Source: Rhinatrema bivittatum (taxonomy: Eukaryota; Chordata; Amphibia; Gymnophiona; Rhinatrematidae). From it: 64,000 nucleotides of DNA. This document shows positions 1 through 10,433 of this stretch, piece by piece. Every line of letters begins with the position of its first letter. Position 1 is the stretch's first letter. The notes under the pieces were generated by a model that had not been told where the DNA came from, made no database searches, and saw nothing but the letters and a program-made list of their open reading frames with translations. The position numbers were made by a program, and so were the translations under genes. The stretch lies in NCBI RefSeq assembly GCF_901001135.1, contig NC_042618.1:302046624-302110623 (forward strand). Reading direction: 5' to 3'.

Positions 1-805
1 TATTACTGAGGACAACCATCTCACCTTCTGCGGGGCAGGGATAGTGGAGAATGGGTCAGTTACAGGAAGAAGAGTGGCTAACAAATGCCCATAGACAAAG
101 AAACCATTGCTTTTCAGGTTATGATTTTCATTTTGCTCTTTATGATTTTTGCCATACTTTCTTGGATTATTCTTTTTAAGTTAGTAAAGATTTCTTCAGT
201 TGAAAACTACCATTAAACTTGGTGGGTCATTTAAGGGTGCACTGGACTTCTGCTCCTACCAACCACTGTGAGTAACTCGCTGACTCAAAGTGCTGGTGAA
301 GTTGGACTGAGTTGTGATTTGCCATTACTGCACCAGAGACTCTGGAACTATAAACCTCTTCCCTGTCGTATGAACCTGGTATTTCAAGAGCTAAGATATG
401 TCTGAAAAAATAAGGAGTCCAGGAAGGAAGAGAAAGCTCTGGAAACTCTGTAGCCCCCTTGGATTTAGCCTACCAGTGATCCAGGGGTCCCACTACATTT
501 GCAAGAACCCCATACATATAAAAGATAAGTGACAAAAGCCATTGTCACCTTTAGGCCTTAGTGGTGTGAAAATAGAGATACAGTCTACCATAATTAGCCC
601 ACTGAACAAAGGTTACAGAGCAAGCACGTCATCTTATCCATAAACTTACAGGTGAGCACAAAGAACAAAGGCCAATAAGCAGACTGGGTAACCCATTTGA
701 AGAGAGCAGGACTAAATGATAGGACATGTCCATACATCTGTTTAGCATAGCACCATGAGTTCCTGCTAGTAACAGTCCACTTTGGTGCAGGCTCAAAGTG
801 TGAAA
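1..805. other. Unassigned sequence, no feature seen
   Basis: This stretch has normal base composition with no recognisable retroelement, microsatellite or convincing coding region. The open frames are short and in poor context. It may be intergenic or intronic. Confidence 0.4.
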
Positions 806-930
806 CACCCCAGTACGGTTTAGAGGTATGAGGCAGGCAGCAAGGAGTGAAAGACCACTATACAGTCCATAGGTATAAAACAGGCAGCAAAGAGTACAAC
901 ACCCCAATACAGTTAAGAGGTGCAGGATTG
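806..930. repeat. Imperfect tandem repeat, ~47-50 bp unit, ~2.5 copies
   Basis: Three successive blocks share the pattern caccccagtacggtt..gaggtat..caggcagcaa.gagt. The first is about 50 bp, the second about 47 bp, and the third is cut short. Divergence is about 20 to 25 percent, so the array is old. It also creates a spurious cysteine-rich minus-strand reading frame. Confidence 0.7.
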
Positions 931-964
931 GTAACCTATTGTCATTGGCTATATAAGCAAATGT

Positions 965-1306
965 CTATGGATGTCTGTAATAAAAGGCGATAGCCAATAA
1001 AGAGGCTAATGCAGGAGTGTGAAGGCTGAAGACCAGGAGCCAGGAGACTGCAGACCAATTAGATTGGATCTTTATCCAGAGCACCTCCATTCTCAATATA
1101 TTTATTTCAGTTCCCTTAGTATGAAAGAAGACTTCTAGAGGCAGCTTTTCTTCACCACACTCACAGCTATACTGATCACTGGTACATCTTCTTCCATCCT
1201 CGCTGGCAATCCTGTTCCAGATGATGGTCTTCATGGCCTTGTATGCGTTTGCTGCCTGCCATCTGACGAACTGTTTGTACTTAGCCAGAACTCCTTGTAT
1301 GAGCAT
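965..1306 (-). pseudogene. Possible Myb/SANT-like domain remnant
   Basis: A 113-residue minus-strand frame begins with a segment (GVLAKYKQFVRW, then MKTIIWNRIAS) laid out like the start of the Myb/SANT-like domain found in the DNA-binding partner protein of Harbinger transposons and in related trihelix proteins: a leading helix, a spacer, then a tryptophan in an IWNxIA-type motif. The rest of the domain is not convincing, and the region after CTSDQYSCECGEEK looks degenerate. No Harbinger transposase was found nearby. The assignment rests on the motif layout only and is weak; a chance open frame is the main alternative. Confidence 0.25.
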
Positions 1307-1384
1307 ATCATTCTGCTCTGTGGAGAACTTGCGGCATACAGTTGCTGCCTGCCCTTGCTGCTGCTGCTACCTGGCTAGGTTGCC

Positions 1385-1705
1385 ACTTCCAGAGGGGAGG
1401 TCTGTTCTCTCCCTTCCTGTCTCTCCGACCCACTCCCAGCTCCCTGACCATCCTCCTCCCCCCTCTCCCCGATTACTCTCCTCTGAGTGGCCTCACTACC
1501 TCCTTCCTACTGCTACCATTCCCTCTCCCCCTCACTCTACTTCTAGTTTCCGCCTCCCTCCCTCCGGTGCTCCTCTTCCCTGGCCCGATTCTGGACCCCT
1601 CCCCCCCCATCCTCTCCTATCCCTCTTATTCTCTCCTGTCCTCCCTATCCTCACTCTCCCCACTCACTTGCTCTCCTGCCACTCACCATCCTCACCTCTA
1701 GCACG
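1385..1705 (+). repeat. Pyrimidine-rich low-complexity tract
   Basis: About 320 bases are almost entirely C and T on this strand, with few purines. The composition gives long open frames in two phases (proline-, serine- and leucine-rich), which I regard as artefacts. Confidence 0.85.
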
Positions 1706-1977
1706 CACACACAAGCTGCCCTTTCACAAAAAGGCCAAACAGAGACTCAAGACAAAAAGAACAAATACACACACACACTCTTTTTTCATTCAGAAATGAG
1801 GCTACAGAAAAGGTAACAGTAGGAAAACACAAAAAGACAAGACAAAGCACTCAGGTAATTGTAACTCAAAGTTTCCTCTCATTTCAAACTCCTCTCACCT
1901 TCAACACTTCACTCTTCTCACCTCTAACGCCTAACCAACCCTCAAAGGAGCAGGAACAGGAAGTTATCTTTTATAAA

Positions 1978-2053
1978 GCAAGAAAATATTGCGCAAAGCA
2001 GTATTTCATCGCAATGCGTGAAGTGGTAAAACACTGCTTTGTGCAATATTTCT
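1978..2053. repeat. Imperfect hairpin, ~22-bp arms
   Basis: The left arm gaaaatattgcgcaaagcag pairs with the right arm ctgctttgtgcaatatttc across about 30 bases. The loop contains another short CG-bearing palindrome. It may be a tiny MITE or a transposon end. Confidence 0.65.
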
Positions 2054-2059
2054 TAACCA

Positions 2060-2680
2060 CGTGCAATTTTCAAGGTACATTTTGTGTTGCAATTCCTTAT
2101 ATTTACTGTGGCTTAGTTAATAAGGCTGTTAGACTGTGAGTCCTCTAGGGATAGGGACAAATGTACAGTACCTGAACGTAATCTGCTTTGAAGTATCACA
2201 GAAGGTGGAAGATTAAAAAAAAAAAAAGCTACAGGAAAGAAAGTGATTTTTATTGCTAAAGCACTGGGGGTATTTTATTTTATTTTTTTTTATAAACCTC
2301 AACTATAGTTACATGCCAGAATCTAAAATATGTGTTCTTTGAATCTTGTCAACTTACTCTTTGTGATAAAACAGTTCATGGTAAAACTCCATTTTCGGTC
2401 TCCATGGATAAGTCAGAAGCTGAGGGCTAAATTGTCATGGTTGGTTACCCCTCCTTTCTATTAGTGGGTATTAAGTTAAGGGAATTAACCTTTATTCCTC
2501 CCTATTGTTAGGTTTCTAACTTTCTTGGAATACTGATTAATTGGTGGAGTTTTGCTTGAAAAGTTATTTCTTTGTTGATTATTTTTCTTCTTTATACAGT
2601 ATTTTATCTTATTGTAGCTTTATATACATTTCCCACCAAGATGCATTCTTAAAATTTAAGTTAAAATAATTATATAAGGG
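2060..2680. other. AT-rich sequence, no feature seen
   Basis: The sequence is AT-rich with homopolymer A and T runs near 2213-2226 and 2277-2291. No coding signal or repeat family was recognised. Confidence 0.4.
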
Positions 2681-3165
2681 TAGATTTTAATAGGTGCGTG
2701 CACGTCCATGTGCACATGCTACTTGGTGCGCACACATGGACACAACGATTTTATAACATGTGTGCGTGTTATAAAATCGGCTGGCCGCACACACATGCAC
2801 ACTGGATTTTGCAATCCATCCCCGCAAGGGGCATGGATTGCAAAATCCATGTTTGCTAGTTTTGCGCGCCGTCGCATCGCGGCCTTCCCCAGTTCCCTAC
2901 CCCCTACCCCCTACCCTTGCCTCCCTTCCCCACCCCTAAGTCCTACCTTTTGGGGGTTTTTTTCTTATACTGCGTGCGCTGGCCGGCTGTCCCGGCCTGC
3001 CCCCGCTCCGCCCCCAGGCCCGCCCCTTGCGGGAAGGATAGCACGTATGCATGTACCGGCCTTTTACGCGCGTGGCTGAGCCTTTTTGAAAATAGGTTCA
3101 GCGTGCGTAAGGCCCGACCCCGCACGTAAACGCCGGATTTTACGCGTGAGAGGGATTTAAAATCA
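2681..3165. mobile_element. GC-rich hairpin MITE-like element
   Basis: The ends form short inverted termini (tagattttaa at the left, ttaaaatca at the right). The interior changes sharply to CpG-rich DNA compared with both flanks. Two internal hairpins are visible: cgattttataac (2746-2757) with gttataaaatcg (2768-2779), and ggattttgcaatcca (2804-2818) with tggattgcaaaatcc (2834-2848). No coding capacity and no clear TSD. The element at 34087-34703 has similar ends. Confidence 0.55.
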
Positions 3166-3184
3166 GGCTGATATTTTTTTAAAT

Positions 3185-3400
3185 TACCAGTACAGGGAGG
3201 AGATCTTAGTCATGGGAATAGGAGAAGGAGACAGAAGTAGGAATAGGAAGAGGAAGGGAAGAGGAGCAGGAATGGGGAAATGAGAGGATGAGAGGTCTGG
3301 GGATGGGGGGAGAAGTGTGAGAAGGAAAAAGGGAGGGAGATGGGCTTGGGGAGGCAAAGAAAGGGAGCAAGGACTAGGGATAGGGGGATGATATGGTGAA
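3185..3400 (+). repeat. Purine-rich low-complexity tract
   Basis: About 200 bases are nearly all G and A (gggaggag, ggaataggaagagg and similar). It abuts the MITE-like element and has no coding signal. Confidence 0.75.
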
Positions 3401-3664
3401 GTTAGTGCAGTATTGGTTGCAACCCCTGATTTTCAGTCAGGCAATGAGCATGAACATCTCTTGGATGCTTTTTTATATTGTATGGTGCTATCACTAAGAG
3501 GACATCCCAGAGCTTTTTAAAGAAACCACATCTATTTGTGCTTCTGTGACACAGCTGAAGCACCTTCAGGGCACTGTTTTCATAAATAGCATCAGGCATT
3601 ACAAAACGGAGATGACTACATTTAGTCTTGTGACTCCAGATGTGTTCATTCTTTTGTGCTTGCC

Positions 3665-3870
3665 ATATATGCTGCGCACACCTTTTTTAAACCCTGCTAT
3701 GCTATTAATTTTGACCACATCCTCTGACAACAAATTCCACAGCTTAATTATCATTGACTGAAAAAATACATTCTCCAATTTGTTTTAAATCTGGTATCAC
3801 TTAAGTTTCCTGGTGTGTCCCCTAGTCCTAGTACTATTTGAAAGGGTGAATAACACTGGTCTTCAGCCAA
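3665..3870 (-). mobile_element. CR1-like LINE 3' fragment, degenerate
   Basis: On the minus strand this matches the C-terminal part of the CR1 reading frame that is better preserved elsewhere in the window (10611-10892, 13295-13606, 27784-28029). It keeps the 'actaggggacac' and 'gaatttgttg..agaggatgtggt' blocks. Many substitutions and no open frame make it one of the oldest CR1 pieces here. Confidence 0.65.
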
Positions 3871-4640
3871 AATGCTTTTGAAATGAATGTACTCAAATGT
3901 TACTAAATCTGGGTCAATGAGAACTAAAATGATGCTTAAAATTGTTGCTTGGCTTTAGTTTTCAAGATATGCTATTGGGTCAGTGTACATGACCTTTGAC
4001 TTGGGAATTGTGGAAGATAAGTTAGTTAAGAAGGGAAGGATCTCAAATTAAACCAGAAATGACTAATATACATCTTTGACTGAATCGATGAATAATCTGT
4101 GACTGGGTTTGGTTTGGACAGTACTTGCTTTTTGGGCACAGCAATGAATGATGAAATGTGAAACTCGTATTGCACCATGCATGTTATGAATTGCATTATG
4201 TTATTCCTAGAAGTAATGATGTTGGAATCATAATTCAGTTTACATCACTCTGCTGAACAAATTGCCCTAGATTAGCGAGGCAAGGAAAAAAATGGCGTGG
4301 AAAGCCTACCAGTTATTGTTAACAAATTTTCTCGGAAATAACAAGGCAGACAGATAAGAGTTGGTGGAAAACCTCCTTAAGACATACAAAAGCCTTGGCT
4401 GCAACATGTCACTAAAGATACATTTATTGCGCTCTCATCTAGATTTTTTTTCCACCAAACTGTAGAGCAGTGAGCGATGGGCATGGCGAGTCAATGCACC
4501 AGGGCATTACAGCACTGGAAAAACGGTATCAGAGCAAATGGAGCCCATCAATGCTTGCAGACTATTGTTGGACAGTGACAAGAGATGTTCATTTAATTAA
4601 TACAAGAGACAAGCCAAAAACAGCCAAGTAACCACTGAAT
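3871..4640. other. Candidate conserved noncoding block
   Basis: The sequence is unique-looking and non-repetitive, with AT-rich short words resembling homeodomain and POU sites (for example ttaattaa near 4595 and attatgttatt near 4197), and no coding frame. It does not resemble any mobile element in the window. The style resembles deeply conserved developmental noncoding elements, but conservation cannot be judged from one sequence. Confidence 0.25.
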
Positions 4641-4779
4641 AAGGACTAAACTATGCACATATATATATATATACATAATAGTTTTTGATTTTTGTTTCAA
4701 AGTAATGGCCTTTATTTCTATAATCCTTTTGCTGATTTAATTTTTAAAGTATTACATAAATAGGATGGGTAAAATATTA

Positions 4780-5205
4780 TGTATAACTATACTCAATATT
4801 CAACATAAATGAGGACTATCAAACGTTTCTAACTAACAAAGAAATTTTCTCAAAACTTAGGGAATTAGTATCAGAATATTAGTGCTCAATCGTCTAGGCA
4901 CTTGCCCTTACAGGGCTACAACCATATTCATGGCAACAACAGCACTTGATTGTTAACCTCATTTACCAATTCAGCATTTGATTGTTAACCTCATTTACCA
5001 ATTCCCATTAAATTGGTAAATGATGTTAAGAATCAAGTGCTGTTGTTGCCATGAATATGGTTGTAGCCCTGTAAGGGCAAGAGCCTAGAAGATTGAGCAC
5101 TAATATTCTGATACTAATTCCCTAAGTTTTGAGAAAATTTCTTTGTTAGAAAAGTTTGATAGTCCTCATTCATGTTGAATATTGAGTATAGTTATACATT
5201 GTGAG
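4780..5205. mobile_element. Palindromic element, ~200-bp arms
   Basis: The left arm (4780 to about 5006) and right arm (about 5007-5205) are near-perfect reverse complements and meet at a very short centre around ccattaaattggtaaatg. The left arm holds one extra 32-bp direct duplication (4941-4972 and 4973-5004), which makes the arms unequal. There is no coding capacity. It is probably a foldback MITE; I could not define a TSD. Confidence 0.8.
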
Positions 5206-5940
5206 GAAAGAATAGCCCTAAGAACAGAAATAAAATAGTATGTAACCATAAATACACAAAAAGACCTAAGTTTACAATTTATGATTAAAACTCTTTCTAT
5301 GCAATAGACATAGACATAAAATGTATAAACTTAAGTATCATGGAAACAGTAGCCGAACTGGTTTAATTGTCATAGTTGAATTCAGCACATCATCATCACT
5401 AATAAATGGCACATTTTATCACTAAAGCAGATGACTTCTAAACATTTGTATACCAGTGTAACCCTTTGTAACTTGCAATGGCATTGCTGGAGTTTTTTTG
5501 AAGATGGGGGGGAATTGCCGCATTAAACATGCATTTTTCCTGTGTGTGAATACTGCTTTTTTCTGTATTATACCACAAGGAGCCTAGCTTAAAAAATGTT
5601 GGAATAAGTATATAAAAGAGGCAGAACTGTGACTGATGCATGGGTAACTGTTTTTGACTTCTTTCCTTTTAATTGTGCTGATATGACAGCCCAAAGATAT
5701 TCTGTGTGCTCCCTCTGCCTGTTTCTGTAGCTGAGCAACTTTGCAAGTCTAAAATGAGATAAAAAGAAAACCTCATGTATATTGTAATGAAACTGATAAT
5801 GCATTCCATGACTTGGAGAAGGTTTGGCCACAACTGAGCTCATTATATGCACAGTATCAGCGTATCCATGGTTATTCATGCACCTGAGGCTAAGTTTTTC
5901 AATCTCAGAATAACATTAAAACTATTCACCTGACTTGGTT
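5206..5940. other. Unassigned sequence, no feature seen
   Basis: Moderately AT-rich sequence without a recognisable repeat. The two minus-strand frames of 67 and 96 residues here show no family features. Confidence 0.4.
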
Positions 5941-5942
5941 GG

Positions 5943-5969
<27 letters not shown>
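5943..5969 (+). repeat. (CT)n microsatellite
   Basis: About 13 uninterrupted CT dinucleotides. Confidence 0.95.
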
Positions 5970-5973
<4 letters not shown>

Positions 5974-6127
5974 ATCCTTTTCGGTCTCTCTGTTTACTTG
6001 TTTCATGGGATTTCCTTACAACAAATGTCCAAAACAGCTTGATCAAGATGCCAGAGATGATACATAAGAAACATATGTCGGTAAAAGGGGTGCTTAAGGA
6101 AGACAAAGCCATAGTAATCAAACTGTG

Positions 6128-6378
6128 AGGTCCAAATTCAAAAGCATTTAGCCAGACAACTCAGAAGTTATCTGGCTAAATGACAATTTGGATACTTATC
6201 TGATTAAATTCTAGTTGGATAATAAATTGGTCAGCTAGAATTTAGCTGGATAATTTTGGAGCATTCCGAGGGCACACCTGGGATATTCAGAGTTAGCCAG
6301 ATAACTCATCCAGCTAACTCTGGTTGGTCTGTTGACCTATCCTATAGTTAGCTGGATAAACCTAACCAACTAACTAAC
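6128..6378. mobile_element. TTATCTGGCTAA-type MITE, copy 1
   Basis: The element starts with caaattcaaaagcatttagcc and then carries many variants of the word agttatctggctaa / ttagctggataa in both orientations. Copies 2 and 3 (25990-26230 and 62455-62795) share these words. The right end of copy 3 is the reverse complement of the left end of this copy, so the family has inverted termini. This copy lacks the matching right end and runs into the next element. Confidence 0.65.
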
Positions 6379-6953
6379 AGGGTCATTCATCAAAATGTGT
6401 TATGGCATTAGCGCACACAATAATGGATTAATGCATGCGATAATAATGGTATCGCATGGCATGAATGCAAATTTTGGGAAGTGGTGGAATCAGGGAGGAG
6501 TTTGGGCAGGAATTATTAAAATGAGGGGCAATTTTAACACCAAAGAGAGGGGGGAGGGAGAGAGAGAGAGAAAGAGAGCCTTTGGGGAGGCCTTCATAGT
6601 ACGCAACTATTTATATGCCTATAGGAGGGTCATCTAATAGCTCGAGGTGAGGTGTTAGTGGTGGTTTAGGGTTTATGGGCCAGTTTATCATGTAGAGGGA
6701 GACGTAGAAACAGCAAGTTACACCTAGGTGAAGATTTGACTTTATTTGGAGTGAAGAAAGTCTCACAAAGATGAAATTATTGTACTATGTTATCTCGCCC
6801 TAGCTTGATGGTACCCTGCTATGATAACACCTATGTGAAGCACTAAATTACTGCACTATGCGGTAATTCTAAAATTACTCTAAATACACCCCTTTTTCTT
6901 ATTGCAGGCGTTATCCATGCATTATTATTGCATTTTGATGAATCTAGGGGTAA
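6379..6953. mobile_element. MITE with gtcattcatcaaaatg termini
   Basis: The left end (agggtcattcatcaaaatg) is matched by an inverted right end (cattttgatgaatctagg). The interior shares several blocks with 7355-8220: a GA-rich run, 'atttatatgcctataggaggg', 'aactcgaggtgaggt' and a stretch ending near 'ctagcttgatgg'. It is therefore a second, non-palindromic or half copy of the same family. Confidence 0.6.
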
Positions 6954-6954
6954 G

Positions 6955-7240
6955 ACCTAGATTCATCATGTCACTATAATTATAGTGAAATGATGATTGC
7001 CTGCAATAGAAAAAGGGGCGTGGTGAGGCAAATGAGCAGCCGGCTGCATCGCAGCACACAGTAACGCATGCGGCGTTGCATTATCATATCCGGTGATATC
7101 GGCTGCGATTGTCGACTCCTTAGCATCCCAGGAAAAGGTGTAGTTATTTACCATGAAATTGCCCGTGCTAGTGTATCGCACACAGCTCTGACAGCCCCTA
7201 AACTCCCTAATTGTTGGAGATATTTTAAAAAACAAAATTA
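6955..7240. mobile_element. Partial element related to the preceding MITE
   Basis: It begins with another ctagattcatcat terminus and contains 'ctgcaatagaaaaaggggcg', also seen in the neighbouring MITEs. A perfect 18-bp palindrome (tcactataattatagtga) lies at 6971-6988. The interior is CpG-bearing and unlike its neighbours. The right boundary is uncertain. Confidence 0.4.
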
Positions 7241-7257
7241 TTGGCCATCAGGATAGA

Positions 7258-7354
7258 CACATACTAAAGGGACTGAGTGAACGTGGATTTTAATAAATGG
7301 AAGTCATACCTTACAAATCTGTTGGATTTTTTTTGAAGGATTACCAAACATGGG
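7258..7354 (+). mobile_element. CR1-like LINE fragment, 5' side of a split copy
   Basis: The segment matches the reverse transcriptase part of CR1 just before the 'cttacaaatctgttgga..ttttttgaagga' region, also seen at 8850-8890. The copy is interrupted by the MITE at 7355-8220 and resumes at 8221. Confidence 0.55.
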
Positions 7355-7496
7355 CCTGGATTTATCAAAATGCACTAAATATCACATGCAATAGAAAAAG
7401 GAGTGTGTTTTATGGTAATACCTATGTGAAGTGCTAAGTTAATACAAATTGTGATAACTTTTTCACACTTTGAGATAAGTGCCAGAATTATGGTAT

Positions 7497-7557
<61 letters not shown>

Positions 7558-8220
7558 AGCCATGGTACCTGCACACTAGATAGGTATTTATATCTCTATG
7601 GGAGGCCCACCTAGTAACTCGAGGTGAGGTTTAGGTATTAGTGTAGGGGTTAGGGGCCACTTTGACATTCAAAGTGAAATGTATGAACAGAACAATGCTC
7701 TCTTGTGAAGACTTGATGACCTTCAGAGTGAGGAAACTCACTCAAAGATGAGATTTGTGCAATGTTCTCTCAACCTAGGTAGAGAGTCCATCAAGCTAGG
7801 TTGAAAGAACATTGCACAAATCTCATCTTTGAGTGAGTTTCCTCATTCCGAAGGTCATGAAATCTTCACAAGAGAGCACTATGCTGTTTATACCTCTCAC
7901 TTTGAATGTCAAAGTGGCCCCTAACCCCTACACAAATACCTAAATCTCTCCTTGAATTACTAGGTGGGCTTCCCTTAGAGATTTAAATACCTATCTAGTG
8001 TGAGGGCACTATGGCTAGGTTCTCTCTCTTTCTCTCTCTCACCCTGATCACTAGGCTGGCTATCCAGAAGCTTTAAAGCCATGCAATAGGGCTTCACAAA
8101 ACAGTGAACCCACTCCTCTTTTTCTCATTTGCATTCACCATACATTATGGTGCTATTGCATGCGTTAAATGTGCTTAACGCATGCAAAAATGCCATAACG
8201 CTATTTGACAAATAACCCTG
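7355..8220. mobile_element. Foldback MITE with ~270-bp arms and a (GA)n tract
   Basis: This is a large inverted repeat centred near 7785. The arm from about 7560 to 7775 is mirrored from about 7795 to 8015, including the words aggtgaggtttaggtatt, gccactttgacattcaaag and ctcactcaaagatgag. The termini resemble ggatttatcaaaatgc on the left and the inverse of gcgttatttgtcaaat on the right. A (GA)n run of about 27 units sits in the left arm (7502-7555) and a shorter (TC)n run in the right arm (about 8021-8040). The element splits a CR1 copy. Confidence 0.8.
7502..7555 (+). repeat. (GA)n microsatellite
   Basis: An uninterrupted run of about 27 GA dinucleotides inside the left arm of the foldback element. 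Confidence 0.95.
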
Positions 8221-8335
8221 ATGATGACAAGGATGAGTCAGTTAATATTGTGTATCTGGATATTCAGAAGGCATTTGACAAAGTTCCTCATGAACGACTT
8301 ATTGGGAAATTAAAAAATCATCCGATAGTGCGAGG
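8221..8335 (+). mobile_element. CR1-like LINE fragment, 3' side of the split copy
   Basis: This continues the CR1 reverse transcriptase after the MITE. It encodes the block ending in a YLDIQKAFDKVPHERL-type motif, the same block carried at 8930-8975 by the next CR1 copy. Confidence 0.65.
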
Positions 8336-8525
8336 ATTTTGCCTGTTATACAGCTTTATCCTACCTTCATGATGCCTCCTCACCAGCAGAGGCTTCAGTG
8401 TGCCTCATCACTAGTCTTGTCAAGCTCCTCCTCACTGCCCTTCCCACGCCCAAGTCCTAACTCTATGTAAACCCATCTTGCCAAAGTAGCCTTGTCTTCT
8501 CATGGGAAATGTAGTAGGCTAGATT
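8336..8525. other. Unassigned sequence between CR1 pieces
   Basis: Pyrimidine-rich, non-CR1 sequence. I recognise no family. Confidence 0.35.
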
Positions 8526-9507
8526 GACAAACTAAAGAGTAACAAATCACCTGGACCGGATGATCTGCACCCCAGGATTCTAAAGGAACTAAAAAATGAA
8601 ATTTCAGATCTAGTAGTTAAAATTTCTAACCTATCATTAAAATCATCCATTGTACCTGAAGACTGGAGGGTAGCCAATGTAACCCCAATATTTCAAAAGG
8701 GCTCCAGTGGTGATTCTGGAAACTATAGACTGGTGAGCCTGACTTCAGTGCTAGAAAAAGAGTGGGAACTATTCTAAAGATCTAAATCACAGAGCTTATA
8801 GAAAGACATGGTTGAATGGAACACTGCCAGCATGGATTTACCCAAGGAAAGTCTTGCCTCACAAATCTGCTTCATTATTTTTGAAGGGTTTAATAAGCAT
8901 GTGGATAAACGTAAACCGGTAGATGTAGTGTATTTGTATTTTCAGAAGGCATTTGACAAAGTCCCTCATGAGAGGCTTCTAAGAAAACAAAAAGGTCATG
9001 GGATAGGAGACAATGTCCTTTTGTGGATTACAAACTGGTTAAAAGACAGGAAACAAAGAGTAGGTTTAAATGGTCTGTTTTCACAGTGGAAAAAGGTAAA
9101 CAGTAGAGTGCTTCAAGGATATGTATTAGGACTAATATTTTTCAATATATTTATAAATGATCTGGAAAGTGATATGATTAGTGAGGTAATCAAATTTGCA
9201 GATGATCCTGCAATTTAATCACATGTGGATTGTGACTAAATTGCAGGAGGACTTTGCGAGACTGGAAGATTGGGCATCCAAATGGCATATGAAATTTAAT
9301 GTCCCTGGAGAAGTCCATTAAATCCTATTAATCAAGTTGTCTTAGGGAATAGCCACTGTTACTACAGTCATTAGTAGCATGGGATCTACTTAATGTTTGG
9401 GTACTTGCCAAGTACTTGTAATCTGGACTGGCCACTGTTGGAAACAGGATGCTGGGCTTGATGGACCCTCAGTCTGACCTAATATGGCAATTTTCTTATG
9501 TTCTTAG
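8526..9507 (+). mobile_element. CR1-like LINE, reverse transcriptase to 3' end
   Basis: The copy runs from the thumb-proximal block (caccccaggattctaaaggaac) through the reverse transcriptase. It then jumps by internal deletion near 9305 to the CR1 3' end (gatgctgggcttgatggaccct.., octamer ttcttatg). CR1 elements characteristically end in a short octamer repeat. The 5' half and the C-terminal coding region are missing, so the copy is dead. Confidence 0.85.
8808..9218 (+). pseudogene. CR1-like reverse transcriptase fragment
   Basis: A 136-residue open frame inside the CR1 copy. It contains the palm block YFQKAFDKVPHERLL (about residues 45-59), a WLKDRKQRV block, the GxxxGxxxFNIFINDL block and a terminal KFADDPAI. 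The FADD catalytic aspartates are intact, while the preceding VPQGSVLG-type motif has decayed to LQGYVLG. The enzyme would copy the LINE RNA at a nicked target. The frame ends right after FADD, where the family normally continues for several hundred residues. It is a truncated remnant. Confidence 0.8.
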
Positions 9508-9820
9508 GTCAGTACTCTTCAGTTTGGAGAAGAGACAGCTGAGAAGAGATATAATATAGTCTATAAAATAATGCATTCAGTAAAATGCATAAATGCAAAT
9601 CAGTTGTTTACTCTTTCAAAAAGTACAAAGACTAGGAACATGCAATGAAGTTGCTAGGTAATACATTTAAAACAAATATGAGAAAACCTTTTTTTTTTTT
9701 TTTACTTGATGCATAGTTAAACTCTGAAATTCATTGCTGGAGGATGTGGTAAACAATGTTAGTGTAGTTGGGTTTTAAAGAGGTCTAGATAAGTTCCTGG
9801 AAGAAAAGTTCTTATGTTCT
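9508..9820 (+). mobile_element. CR1-like LINE C-terminal/3' fragment
   Basis: The segment restarts at the block 'tcagtttggagaagagacagctgag' and runs through the CR1 C-terminal coding region to 'aagttcctggaagaaaagttctt'. An internal A/T run lies at 9690-9703. There is no open frame left. Confidence 0.7.
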
Positions 9821-9824
9821 TATG

Positions 9825-10371
9825 GTGTAGCTTCTGGATCCGTGACCTGATCCTTGTTCATGTCTTGCCTTGCCTTGAGGCCCTTGGGCCTATCTTGTCT
9901 TGCTCCCTTTCTTGAGGCCTTTGGCTATTCTCTCTTGTATCCTGCCTTGGAGCCTTCAGGCCTATTCTGTCTGTTCCAAACCTTGCTGCCTTTGGGTTTC
10001 TGTGTTCTTTATTCTGTGTTTCCCTTGTCTGCCTTGTCTAAGTCCTACCCTAGTCTGCCTTGTTGGTCTTGTCCTGTCTGTTCCAGAGTCCACTCCTGCC
10101 TGTACCAGAGACCTGTCCTTGTCTTGTATCATCCTTGTCTTCTCTAGTTCCAGGTCCTGCTTAGTCTCCAGCCTGCCTTTGTCCAAGTCTTGTCTCCAGC
10201 CTGCCTTGTCCAAGCCTTATCCAGTGGACTCACCACTATGATGTACTGCCACTTCAGAGACCTGCGGGGGAGGGGGTGGCTAGGAGGAAGACCAGTCCTT
10301 GTCTTGCTCCAAGTCCTGCCTTGCAGTCCTATGCCACTCCCCAGGTGGATTTCCTGGACTCCGAAGCCCAT
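9825..10371 (+). repeat. Degenerate CCTTGTCTTG-type repeat, LTR-like
   Basis: About 500 bases are built from loosely repeated words such as ccttgtcttg, gtcctgtctgttccag and agcctgcctt. The style resembles the tandem 'gttcctgcctggttccag' block inside the Ty3/gypsy LTR at 42282-43098. It could be a worn piece of such an LTR, but no LTR end, TATA box or PBS is visible. The open frames through it are composition artefacts. Confidence 0.4.
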
Positions 10372-10433
10372 AATAGATAGGAGGCAATATCCTATTGTGG
10401 ATTGGTAAGTGGTTAAAAGCTGAATGGTCATTC
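10372..10433 (+). mobile_element. CR1-like fragment, target of an inverted CR1 copy
   Basis: A short reverse transcriptase segment (cctattgtggattggtaagtgg..) runs up to the inverted CR1 at 10434. The same CR1 region resumes at 10905, so this copy served as a target. Confidence 0.5.

Noticed and set aside
1221..1799. 192-residue open frame, proline- and serine-rich
   Set aside because: It runs through the pyrimidine-rich tract; composition explains its openness, and it starts on the antisense of the Myb-like frame.
7502..7555. Idea of a CRISPR-like repeat array
   Set aside because: It is a simple dinucleotide microsatellite; no spacer-repeat organisation exists anywhere in the window.
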